Positions 1-5,911 are shown, numbered from the stretch's first letter. The stretch is DNA of 6,753 bases from an uncultured Lachnospiraceae bacterium (GCA_910587905.1 CAJUOF010000145.1:1-6753); one strand, 5' to 3'. Notes: generated by a model not told the origin, from the letters alone. A program made the numbers and translations.

Positions 1-1
1 A

Positions 2-193
2 CTGCTCGCCGGAGATCATCCGGAGAAGGTGGACGTAAAACGGATCAGGGGAAAAAGAGTCAGCTACTTCCGGATTCGGCTGGGAAATTATCGTGTAGTC
101 TACACCATCATTGACAACCGGATCATCGTGATCCATACGCTCCTGGCAGGTCCGCGAGGGGATGTCTATAAGAAAATGAGCAGCCTTAAATAG
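2..193 (+). CDS. RelE/ParE-family toxin, C-terminal part (5' end outside window)
   Basis: The frame is open from the window edge and ends in TAG at 191-193, giving 63 residues; whole family members are usually about 85-95, so roughly the first quarter to third is missing. Visible features are KRIRGKR (residues 13-19), the core strand motif FRIRLGNYRVVYTI (23-36), a hydrophobic strand IIVIHTLL (41-48) and the terminal RGDVYKKM (52-59). The GNYRVVY block followed by RGDVYKK is characteristic of RelE/StbE-type toxins, in which the arginine and the late tyrosine contribute to cleavage of mRNA on the ribosome (family knowledge). A partner antitoxin gene would be expected just upstream, outside the window. 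It converges on the symporter gene, with 35 bases between the two stop codons. Confidence in the family is high; which subfamily (RelE or ParE, hence ribosome or gyrase target) cannot be settled from this fragment. Confidence 0.85.
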   Translation: MLAGDHPEKVDVKRIRGKRVSYFRIRLGNYRVVYTIIDNRIIVIHTLLAGPRGDVYKKMSSLK

Positions 194-228
194 GAGTCTC
201 CCCCCAGAAAAACGAGGACATTCTCCGG

Positions 229-1647
229 TCAGGGCAAATTTTCGTCCCGCTCCTCCAGGCGGCCGCTCCAGAGATAGCGGTCCGTCTCCCGTATGATCAC
301 CCTCTGCAAGAACAGGATGCAGACCAGGTTCGGGAGGGCCATCAGGCCGTTTAACAGATCGGAAAACGCCCAGACGACCCCCATGGAGGTCACGGTTCCG
401 GCAAAGGCCGCCGCCAGGTAGAGCAGGCGGTATCCGAGGAGAAACCCTTTCGGCTGCGGGGACAGCGCCCCCTCCTTTCTGCGGAACTTTCGGAAAGGGC
501 TTCTCTGCAGAAGATAGAGAACGGCCTGTTCCCCGTAAAAGCTCCAGCCCAGGATGGTGGCAAAGGCGAAGATCACCAAAGACACGGCAAAGATCACGTG
601 GCCGAAGCCGTTCATCAGGCCGAAGGCCGCCTCCGCCAGGTCCCCGCCGGAAATCCCGGCAAACACTTCCGGTTCATGGAGCATGGAGGAGACGATCACG
701 ATCCCCGTCACGGCGCAGAACACCACCGTGTCCCAGAAGGTGCCCGTCATGGCAACCAGCGCCTGGCGCACGGAATTTCTCGCCCTGGCCCCCGCCGCCG
801 CCATGGGCGCCGTCCCAAGGCCCGACTCGTCGGAAAAAAGGCCCCTGGCGATCCCCTGCCTGGCCGCCTGCAGGACGGTGCTGCCCACGAAGCCCCCGGC
901 CGCCGCCCGGGGAGTGAAAGCCGCCGTCACGATCAGCCGCACGGCCGGCACCACGAAGGCCCGGTTAATGTATAAAAGGGCAATGCACCCGCCCAGATAA
1001 AAGACGGCCATGAAAGGAATCAGCTTCTCACAGACCCCGGCGACCTTTTTGGCCCCGCCCAGGATCACTACCGCCGCCAGCACACAGATCACGGTTCCGG
1101 TGACAACCGGCCTTATGTGAAAGGCCGTCTCCATCACACTGCCGATGGCATTGGCCTGGACACTGCACCCGGTCCCAAAGGCGGCGAAAGCCGCCAGCAC
1201 GGAAAAAAGGACGGCGAGCGGCTTCGAGTGAAGGGCCGTCTCCATCACGTACATGGGTCCGCCCAAATAACCGCCGCCCGCAGACCGCCGCCGGTACTTG
1301 ACCGCCAGGAGAGATTCCCCGTATTTGGTCGCCATGCCGAAGACCCCCGTCAGCCAGCACCAGAACACGGCTCCCGGCCCGCCCAGGGCCACCGCCATGG
1401 AGACGCCGATGATGTTCCCCGTGCCGAGGGTGGCCGCCAAGGCCGTGGCCAGGGCCGCAAAGGGGCTCATGCCGCCCTCCGCACCCTCCTCCTCCGTCAC
1501 GGAAAGCCGGAGGGCCTTAAAAATTTTTCGCTGAGGCCCCTTAAGACGCATGGTCAGCAGCAGATGGACTCCCATGAGAAGGACCATCATCGGCAGGCCC
1601 CATACGATGCCGTTTAAATTGTCCAAGAGAGATTTTAATCCGTTCAT
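229..1647 (-). CDS. AGCS-family sodium:alanine/glycine symporter
   Basis: Encodes a 472-residue inner-membrane transporter, within the usual family length, that takes up alanine and/or glycine with sodium. Family hallmarks are an N-terminal LDNLNGIVWGLP segment (8-19), GTGN within AATLGTGNIIGVS (71-83), GGPGAVFWCW (89-98), GGGYLGGPMYV (124-134), ARGLFSDESGLGTAP (267-281), GTFWDTVV (302-309), GWSFYGEQAVLYL (367-379) and a late WAFSDLLNGLMALPNL block (426-441). About ten to eleven hydrophobic helices are visible. The frame stays open upstream to at least 1806, but homology begins at the ATG at 1645-1647, so this start was chosen; the upstream part lies in a palindromic element and does not look like protein. 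No Shine-Dalgarno sequence precedes this ATG, which is unusual beside the strong sites of the neighbours. The gene lies downstream of mutM on the same strand after a 347-base gap, so it probably has its own control. The family is certain; whether alanine or glycine is preferred cannot be read from the sequence. Confidence 0.93.
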   Translation of the reverse strand: MNGLKSLLDNLNGIVWGLPMMVLLMGVHLLLTMRLKGPQRKIFKALRLSVTEEEGAEGGMSPFAALATALAATLGTGNIIGVSMAVALGGPGAVFWCWLTGVFGMATKYGESLLAVKYRRRSAGGGYLGGPMYVMETALHSKPLAVLFSVLAAFAAFGTGCSVQANAIGSVMETAFHIRPVVTGTVICVLAAVVILGGAKKVAGVCEKLIPFMAVFYLGGCIALLYINRAFVVPAVRLIVTAAFTPRAAAGGFVGSTVLQAARQGIARGLFSDESGLGTAPMAAAGARARNSVRQALVAMTGTFWDTVVFCAVTGIVIVSSMLHEPEVFAGISGGDLAEAAFGLMNGFGHVIFAVSLVIFAFATILGWSFYGEQAVLYLLQRSPFRKFRRKEGALSPQPKGFLLGYRLLYLAAAFAGTVTSMGVVWAFSDLLNGLMALPNLVCILFLQRVIIRETDRYLWSGRLEERDENLP

Positions 1648-1668
1648 GTGGCAGTATATGCGGGGATG

Positions 1669-1687
1669 TCCGGCAATATGCGCCGGA
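1669..1687. repeat. Small hairpin upstream of the symporter start
   Basis: CCGGC (1670-1674) and GCCGG (1682-1686) form a stem around a seven-base loop, extended by a T-A pair at 1669/1687. On the minus strand it ends 21 bases before the symporter ATG, between that start and the long inverted repeat. It could affect ribosome access or be one more helix of the leader. It has no U-tract. A role is inference only. Confidence 0.5.
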
Positions 1688-1690
1688 GAG

Positions 1691-1891
1691 TTCGACATAC
1701 ACGCCGACCGGGCGCCCACCGTCCCGGCAAGACACGTCGGATCCTGCGATGCCGCTCCGCCGCCCTTTAGCCGGAATGCTTCCTCTAATGAACCGGGAGA
1801 AACCATTCCGGCAGCTATGCTCGCGGCATTCGCAGGATCCTTCCTATCGTCTTCGCCGGGAAGGTGGGCGCCCGGTCGGCTGATAGTCGAA
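1691..1891. repeat. Long nested imperfect inverted repeat (about 200-base stem-loop)
   Basis: The arms pair over most of their length. TTCGAC (1691-1696) pairs with GTCGAA (1886-1891). CCGACCGGGCGCCCACC (1704-1720) pairs perfectly with 1863-1879, 17 base pairs. CCCGGC and AAGAC (1723-1733) pair with GTCTT and GCCGGG (1849-1860) with one bulged base. GGATCCTGCG and ATGCCGC (1739-1755) pair with 1823-1840, again with one bulge. TAGCCGGAATG (1768-1778) pairs with 1804-1817 with a three-base bulge. The end loop is 1779-1803. Internal loops are asymmetric (1734-1738 against 1841-1848; 1756-1767 against 1818-1822). No T-tract follows on either strand, so a simple intrinsic terminator is unlikely. 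No flanking target duplication is obvious. It could be a miniature mobile or repetitive palindromic element, or a structured leader RNA for the symporter. Confidence 0.85.
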
Positions 1892-1965
1892 AAAACAAGT
1901 GGTTTTCCGGCTCAGAATGGGAGGTCAATCAGCTGGCAGGTGAAATTGCGGACAAAGCTGCGGCT

Positions 1966-2007
1966 CTGGGAGAGAGTGGGCGAAACAGCCCGGACTACTC
2001 TCTCCAG
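1966..2007 (-). terminator. Hairpin spanning the mutM stop codon, possible U-less transcript end
   Basis: GGAGAGAGT (1969-1977) pairs perfectly with ACTCTCTCC (1997-2005). Inside it GGGC (1978-1981) pairs with GCCC (1988-1991) around a six-base loop, leaving a five-base bulge at 1992-1996. Two further outer pairs form if G1968 is bulged. The TAG stop of mutM (1995-1997) sits in the stem base and bulge. The structure is strong and correctly placed to end or stabilise the mutM mRNA, but no T-run follows on either strand, so it is not a canonical intrinsic terminator. Confidence 0.45.
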
Positions 2008-2246
2008 CGGACCGTGCGGAATCCGTCGGTCCAGCTTGTTCGGTCAACTCGCATTTTGTGGATCTCAAAACAGGTGACCGGAAAATCACGGAAGCCCTCC
2101 TTGCCCTTTAAGAGTTCGATCGCCTCCTCCGCCTTCCCCTCGGAAGAAAAAACGCCGATCAGCTTCTCCTCCTCATGGGTGCCGAAATCATCCTCCAGGT
2201 CGTGGATGTGCCACAGCAAAAAAACATCCGTGCCGTCTACAGTCAT
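1995..2246 (-). other. DUF7336-like C-terminal domain fused to Fpg
   Basis: This is the part of the mutM frame beyond the zinc finger. An in-frame ATG at 2244-2246 (residue 280) precedes the domain, which would be the natural start if it were once a separate gene of about 83 codons. No good Shine-Dalgarno sequence precedes that ATG. A run of seven A on the plus strand (2218-2224) lies just inside the domain, but the frame is meaningful on both sides. The domain has a beta-strand start (VFLLWH), an acidic turn, the strand KLIGVFSS, a helix KAEEAIELLKG, the loop GFRDFP and a closing WTDGF. I infer a compact alpha/beta fold, most likely acquired by joining a neighbouring small gene to mutM. The domain name rests on recalled family patterns only. 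Confidence 0.6.
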
Positions 2247-3083
2247 CGGTCCCACGTCCGCTTGCTGGCAAGCAGGACAATACACGCTGCTCCTGCCGCC
2301 AACCACAATCCGGCAAAGCGTTTCCCCGCATTTCGGACAGGCTTTGCCCGCCTGGCCGTAGACCTGTAAAAACGGCGTATTGCGGTAATCCCGCCCTTTG
2401 GTTTCCCAGTAATCCTCCGGCGTCGTCCTGTTCTTTTCAATAAAATAAGAAATGCGCTCCGAGATCGCAAAGGCAAGCCGTTCCCATTCATTCTTGTTCA
2501 GACTTTTTGCAGGGCGTGCCGGAAAGATTCCCGCAGCAAACAAAATCTCGTCAGAATAGATGTTGCCTATGCCCGCAACCACGCCCTGGTCCAACAGGCA
2601 TTCTTTTATTGCCTTCTTCCGCTTCCCCAGGCAGGCGCTCAAATATTCCGCAGTCAGTTCCTGATCCAGCGGCTCCATTCCCAAGCGGCTGATTCCGCTG
2701 TAATGATCCATTTCGCCGTTTTTCAACAGCCACCATCGCCCGAAACGGCGTGTGTCCGAGAACCGCAATTCCGTGCCATTGCCGAAATAAAAAACCACGT
2801 GCGTATGTTTTTCCTCCGGGCAGCCGGCCGGAGCAAGCAGCAGACAGCCCGTCATCCGCAAATGCAGGATCATGCGGTCGCCACCGCTCAGCCGGATCAT
2901 CAGAAACTTTCCCCTTCGCTCCACGCCGGCAACGGTCTGTCCCTTCAGCAGCCCGCAAAACTCATCCGCCGAAGGGTAAGCCACCACTTCCGGGCGTCTT
3001 ACCGCCGCCTTTTTGATCACAAGCCCCCGCACCTGCGGCTCAATGATCCGCTTAATCGTTTCCACCTCAGGCAATTCCGGCAT
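1995..3083 (-). CDS. mutM: Formamidopyrimidine-DNA glycosylase (Fpg/MutM) with an extra C-terminal domain
   Basis: Residues 1-274 are a complete Fpg, a base-excision repair enzyme that removes 8-oxoguanine and formamidopyrimidines and nicks the abasic site. The N-terminus is MPELPEVET, with the catalytic Pro2 and Glu3. The beta-hairpin lysine is in RRGKF (Lys59). LHLRMTG (74-80) and DTRRFG (110-115) hold lesion-probing residues. GIGNIYSDE (171-179) is the helix-two-turn-helix motif, with Asn174. A CPKC/CPAC zinc finger (249-252, 269-272) has the standard 16-residue spacing and a GGRSS arginine at 264. Family members normally end soon after the last cysteine, at about 270-290 residues; this one continues in frame to 362. 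The tail (about 286-358) reads VFLLWHIHDLEDDF, EEEKLIGVFSS, GKEGFRDFP and WTDGF, which matches my memory of the small DUF7336-type family; its function is unknown. The start is fixed by the obligatory N-terminal proline and a purine-rich site 4 bases upstream. The Fpg assignment is near certain; the tail identity is moderate. Confidence 0.95.
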   Translation of the reverse strand: MPELPEVETIKRIIEPQVRGLVIKKAAVRRPEVVAYPSADEFCGLLKGQTVAGVERRGKFLMIRLSGGDRMILHLRMTGCLLLAPAGCPEEKHTHVVFYFGNGTELRFSDTRRFGRWWLLKNGEMDHYSGISRLGMEPLDQELTAEYLSACLGKRKKAIKECLLDQGVVAGIGNIYSDEILFAAGIFPARPAKSLNKNEWERLAFAISERISYFIEKNRTTPEDYWETKGRDYRNTPFLQVYGQAGKACPKCGETLCRIVVGGRSSVYCPACQQADVGPMTVDGTDVFLLWHIHDLEDDFGTHEEEKLIGVFSSEGKAEEAIELLKGKEGFRDFPVTCFEIHKMRVDRTSWTDGFRTVRWRE

Positions 3084-3133
3084 ATTCCCTCCCCCTCTCC
3101 GGTCTCAAAACAGTCAGTCTGTCGATTGTTTCC

Positions 3134-3162
3134 AAGATAGCATGATTCCTGTACTTTGTCAA
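3134..3162 (-). promoter_or_regulatory. Near-consensus sigma-70/SigA promoter for mutM
   Basis: Read on the minus strand, a perfect -35 TTGACA (3157-3162) is followed after exactly 17 bases by -10 TATCTT (3134-3139). The predicted start lies near 3127, giving a leader of about 44 bases to the mutM ATG. A GGAGGG ribosome binding site (3087-3092) lies just before the start codon. No operator-like palindrome is evident. Confidence 0.8.
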
Positions 3163-3184
3163 AGCAGGGGACTGCAAAAAAACG

Positions 3185-3212
3185 TTTATTCTCGGCCGTT
3201 TTATGCTATACT
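3185..3212 (+). promoter_or_regulatory. Extended -10 promoter for the small membrane-protein genes
   Basis: TATACT (3207-3212) is preceded by TG at 3204-3205, forming an extended -10 (TGC-TATACT). The -35 is poor; TTTATT at 3185-3190 with a 16-base spacer is the best match. The predicted start is near 3219-3220, about 50 bases before the ATG at 3271. It is divergent from the mutM promoter and does not overlap its core elements. Confidence 0.6.
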
Positions 3213-3270
3213 GTCTTAAAGGCTGCATCGGCGCATGCAAAAAATCGAACGATACGGAGGTGTTCTTACC

Positions 3271-3603
3271 ATGAAGCTGGCAGATATATCCCACGGACCG
3301 GACTGGGTCGTATGGGCGGTATTTGTCGTGTTTGCGATCCTGTCCGTGATCCTTCTTTCAGGACATGGGAGCTGGCTGATCGCCGGCTACAACACGGCGT
3401 CAAAAGAAGAAAAAGCAAAATACAACAAAAAACGCCTGTGCAGGACAATGGGAGCCGGGATGGCCGTCATAGCGCTTCTCGATCTTATTTCCGGCCTGTT
3501 CGAAGACCTGCTGCCGGCAGGCTTCGTGTACGTCCAACTCGGAATCATCCTCGCCGACGTCATGGTCATGATCATCCTCAGCCATACCGTCTGTAAAAAA
3601 TGA
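3271..3603 (+). CDS. DUF3784 family small membrane protein
   Basis: A 110-residue protein with three predicted membrane helices (about 12-30, 58-77 and 84-106). After helix 1 comes the block SWLIAGYNTASKEEKAKY (34-51), the signature of DUF3784 proteins, which are common in Firmicutes and of unknown function. The C-terminus is short and basic (CKK). The start at 3271 is chosen because GGAGG (3256-3260) sits 10 bases upstream; an in-frame ATG at 3235 would add 12 residues but lacks a ribosome binding site and lies before the signature. It is the first gene after the extended -10 promoter and is followed on the same strand by a second small membrane-protein gene 54 bases downstream, so the two are probably co-transcribed. 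The family is fairly sure; a role is not known. Confidence 0.85.
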   Translation: MKLADISHGPDWVVWAVFVVFAILSVILLSGHGSWLIAGYNTASKEEKAKYNKKRLCRTMGAGMAVIALLDLISGLFEDLLPAGFVYVQLGIILADVMVMIILSHTVCKK

Positions 3604-3657
3604 CAATTTGCAAAGCAGATACCTGGAGCGGAAAACAGAACGGACGTAGGAGGAGCT

Positions 3658-4017
3658 ATGGGAAAACCCAAATATATGGAGGAATTGCTGAAAATCATAT
3701 TTCTATGGTTAGGTATCGCATTTATGGGCATGGGACTGCTGTGCTTTCTCGGCGTGTTAAAGCCCAGCACAAACTCCGCAGTCCGGGAGCAGGCGGCCTT
3801 GGGCATCGTCTACGCACTCTTAGGCGCCGCTTTTCTCCTCGTGCAGGCGATTCTGAGGGCGGCCCTGTCCGACACAGCGGCCGCCGCCAGAAATCCTACC
3901 GCACGATCCGGTAGTACACCCTCGCCGTCAGCCGGTAGACCACCAGGTAAAACAGGCCGAAGGCGGCGATGGTGCAGGCGGTGCAGGCGGCAAAGAGCGT
4001 CACGTTGCGCATGTTGA
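3658..4017 (+). CDS. Small two-helix membrane protein with an anomalous run-on C-terminus
   Basis: The start at 3658 is well supported by GTAGGAGGAG immediately upstream. Residues 1-78 look like a genuine membrane protein: a basic, amphipathic start (MGKPKYMEELLK), helix 1 at about 12-33, the motif GVLKPSTNS (32-40), and helix 2 at about 46-68 ending in LVQAILRAAL. I do not recognise a named family with certainty; it recalls the N-terminal part of longer Firmicutes membrane proteins that sit beside DUF3784 genes. From about residue 80 the frame runs without a stop through 122 bases antisense to the permease 3' end. This yields a low-complexity tail rich in arginine, proline and serine (RRRRWCRRCRRQ, 101-112) that is probably not a functional domain. 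The gene seems truncated or to have lost its own stop codon. The N-terminal part is likely real; the annotated end is only the first in-frame stop. Confidence 0.6.
   Translation: MGKPKYMEELLKIIFLWLGIAFMGMGLLCFLGVLKPSTNSAVREQAALGIVYALLGAAFLLVQAILRAALSDTAAAARNPTARSGSTPSPSAGRPPGKTGRRRRWCRRCRRQRASRCAC
3858..3885. terminator. GC-rich hairpin between convergent genes, possible bidirectional transcript end
   Basis: GGCGGCC (3858-3864) pairs with GGCCGCC (3879-3885), and CTGT (3865-3868) with ACAG (3874-3877), around a five-base loop with one bulged C (3878): 11 base pairs in all. It lies 10 bases beyond the permease stop codon on the minus strand and within the last plausible codons of the plus-strand gene. 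No T-tract follows in either direction, so termination would need a factor or be weak. Its position suits a shared 3' boundary. Confidence 0.4.
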
Positions 4018-5911
4018 AGAGGGACAGCACTCTGGTCAGGAAGGGAAAGGCCACGGCCACGTGGATGCCCGCTCCGGCGAGAGGCAGGAAAAACACCGTG
4101 AGCACTTGGGAATGGATGGAGCGGCGGATCTCCTTTCCGCTCATGCCCACCTTCTTCATGATGGCGAACCGGGCTGCGTCGTCATACCCCTCCGAGAGCT
4201 GCTTGTAATAGATGATCAACACCGTGGCCATCAGAAACAGGATCCCCAGGAACACGCCGATGAAAAACAGGCCGCCGAAAATCCCGAGACTCCCCTCCTT
4301 GGAGCCGGCCACGCTGCTCACCGAGACTGGAAGCCCCGCACCGCCGTCCTCCGCCCTTCCGGCCAGCCGGTGGAACAAAAGGTCCGACGTCTGAGACTGG
4401 AGCTCCTCCGAACCGCCTACGTCAAAGCCGTAGACAAGCTCCGGCGTGGAGGCGTGCTCCCCGTAGGCCTCCCTCTGCATCCGGTTCAGTTCTTCAAACT
4501 CTTCCCTTCCGTCCACCACCAGAAGATAACTGTAGGTATTGCTGCCGGCCGTTCTCGCCACGCCGCCCGGAAGCTTTTTCTTCATGCCCATAAGCCGGTA
4601 TTCCCGTCCCATGACCGTGACGCTCCCCTCCCGGAACCGATTCCCCGGCGCTCCCGCCAGGAAGGCTTCCCCCTCCGAGAGGGCCACATTCTCCCCCGTA
4701 AGCCGCCCGTAGTCCTCCGCCGTCATGACGTAGAGAGTTCGGAGGGCGTTCATCTCCAGGATCGAGGCGTCGTCCGCATCCACCACCAGGTCATTCCCCC
4801 GCTCCAGCACGGAAAAGCCCAGAAGCCCGTAGGAAGCCTCCTCCGAAGGCGCAAGCCCCGCCTCCGAGAGGGTCTGTCCCACAAGCTCTGTCAGCCCCGC
4901 CTCCGCTTCCGCCGAATAATCCCCCGACGTGATCTGGATCTCCCGGAAATTCTCCGTCCGGGCGATGTCGTCGATCCCCATGTAGAGACTTAAGCTGGAG
5001 GACACCATGACCAGCACCATGGTGGAGAGCACGCAGATATTGGCAAGGCCAACCGCATTCTGCCGCATCCGGTACAGCATGCCCGACACGGAAATGAAAT
5101 GCTCCGCCTTGTAATAATACCCCTTGCGGCTGCGGAGGATCTTGAGAAAGGCGATGCTCCCTGCCGTGAAAATGAAATAGGTCCCGATGACCACAAAGGC
5201 CGCCGCCACGAAAAACAGCGCCAGGGCCGCCACCGGATTCTTGATGGAGACCGCCATGGCATAGCCGATCCCCAGAAAGACGACTCCCAGAAGGGCCGTG
5301 ATCCATCTGGTCCTCGGCTCCCGCTCCCCCGCCCGGCTCTCCTGCAAAAGCTCCATGGGGCTCTTGAACTGAATCCGGCGCACGCTGTTTAAAAAAATCG
5401 CTGCAAAGATCACCAGAAACAGGATCCCGGTATCCCGAAACGCCTTTCCGGAGAAGTAAAAGCCCAGGGGGACCCCTCCGCCGAACATGCGCAGGACCAG
5501 CAGGAACATCAGCTTGTCGAGGAGCATCCCGAAGCCAAGGCCAAAGACCAGCGAAAACGCCCCCGTGCCCGCCGTCTCCCAGAACAGCATCCGGGCCAGG
5601 TGCCGCTTCTCCATCCCCAGGATGTTATACAGGGCCAGCTCCCGCCGTCTCTGCTTCATCAGGAAGCTGTTGGTATAAAATAAGAAAATCACCGCAAAAA
5701 GCGCCACCACGCCGCTGGCCATGTTAAGAGTCGAACGGACGGTGTTCCCTCCGATCACCTGGCCGACGCCCGGATTGTCCGCCAGGGAACAGATGATGAA
5801 ATACATGGCCGCCGTGACGATGCAGGTCAGAAGATAGGGGAAATACACCCTGCCGTTCTTGCGGATGTTGGAAGCGGCCAGCCTGGGATAAAAAAACATC
5901 TGGTTACTCAT
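3896..5911 (-). CDS. BceB-like ABC transporter permease (FtsX family)
   Basis: A 671-residue membrane protein with the BceB-type plan: about ten helices in all, with seven before (about 22-43, 64-83, 113-140, 160-176, 205-223, 229-250, 285-311) and three after (546-568, 604-624, 636-660) one large extracytoplasmic domain (about 312-545). That domain is the hallmark of transporters that bind or sense cell-wall-active peptides such as bacitracin and pass the signal to a two-component kinase (family knowledge). The cytoplasmic coupling region EGYDDAARFAIMKKVGMS (574-591) is the FtsX-domain signature. The N-terminus FYPRLAASNIRKNGRVYFPY is typical of the family. The ATG at 5909-5911 is chosen because GGGAGGTGG lies 8 bases upstream; a TTG seven codons earlier is less likely. 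It overlaps the ATPase stop by 8 bases (ATGAGTAA), implying translational coupling. Its 3' end is overlapped by the run-on end of the convergent gene. The peptide recognised cannot be inferred. Confidence 0.93.
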   Translation of the reverse strand: MSNQMFFYPRLAASNIRKNGRVYFPYLLTCIVTAAMYFIICSLADNPGVGQVIGGNTVRSTLNMASGVVALFAVIFLFYTNSFLMKQRRRELALYNILGMEKRHLARMLFWETAGTGAFSLVFGLGFGMLLDKLMFLLVLRMFGGGVPLGFYFSGKAFRDTGILFLVIFAAIFLNSVRRIQFKSPMELLQESRAGEREPRTRWITALLGVVFLGIGYAMAVSIKNPVAALALFFVAAAFVVIGTYFIFTAGSIAFLKILRSRKGYYYKAEHFISVSGMLYRMRQNAVGLANICVLSTMVLVMVSSSLSLYMGIDDIARTENFREIQITSGDYSAEAEAGLTELVGQTLSEAGLAPSEEASYGLLGFSVLERGNDLVVDADDASILEMNALRTLYVMTAEDYGRLTGENVALSEGEAFLAGAPGNRFREGSVTVMGREYRLMGMKKKLPGGVARTAGSNTYSYLLVVDGREEFEELNRMQREAYGEHASTPELVYGFDVGGSEELQSQTSDLLFHRLAGRAEDGGAGLPVSVSSVAGSKEGSLGIFGGLFFIGVFLGILFLMATVLIIYYKQLSEGYDDAARFAIMKKVGMSGKEIRRSIHSQVLTVFFLPLAGAGIHVAVAFPFLTRVLSLFNMRNVTLFAACTACTIAAFGLFYLVVYRLTARVYYRIVR

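Larger units (their letters stand above)
1648..1994. other. 347-base gene-free region between mutM and the symporter
   Basis: No supportable coding gene lies here. Open frames exist on both strands, but their translations resemble no protein family I recognise. The region holds three secondary-structure elements: a hairpin of 5-6 base pairs at 1669-1687, the nested inverted repeat at 1691-1891, and the left half of a hairpin that spans the mutM stop codon (1966-2007). I looked on the minus strand for conserved cores of glycine, lysine, SAM, TPP, FMN and cobalamin riboswitches and for the T-box antiterminator, and recognised none. A TTGACC hexamer on the minus strand (1923-1928) has no acceptable -10 at 16-18 bases. 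The region may be the symporter's leader, an inserted non-coding repeat element, or both. Confidence 0.7.

Noticed and set aside
205..230. Intrinsic terminator for the symporter (stem ending in CTCG followed by TTTTT on the minus strand)
   Set aside because: The T-run is present, but the stem is only three to four pairs with a bulge, too weak to call.
1648..1806. N-terminal extension of the symporter by up to 53 residues
   Set aside because: The frame is open, but the added sequence lies in the palindromic element, has no ribosome binding site and no resemblance to the family, which begins at the LDNLNGIVWG region.
1900..1928. Minus-strand TTGACC as a -35 for a symporter promoter
   Set aside because: The hexamer at 17 bases is AAACCA, and no acceptable -10 lies at 16-18 bases.
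1648..1994. Glycine riboswitch or T-box in the symporter leader
   Set aside because: The expected conserved cores were not found on the minus strand; GGAGAG occurs only as part of the hairpin at the mutM stop and lacks the companion aptamer sequence.
2218..2224. Seven-A run inside the extra domain of mutM as a frameshift or programmed slippage site
   Set aside because: The same reading frame is meaningful on both sides, so no frameshift is needed or indicated.
1864..2361. Plus-strand open frame with a helix-like stretch (NQLAGEIADKAAALGE) around 1920-1990
   Set aside because: Most of the frame is antisense to mutM, it has no ribosome binding site, and the plausible-looking stretch is short; it could be a decayed fragment but cannot be supported.
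3600..3914. Overlapping plus-strand frame of 104 codons across the small membrane gene
   Set aside because: It has no ribosome binding site and no hydrophobic or family character; the overlapping frame starting at 3658 has both a strong site and two membrane helices.
4061..4993. 310-codon open frame antisense to the permease
   Set aside because: It is a GC-rich shadow of the permease frame, full of arginine, histidine and proline, without a ribosome binding site.
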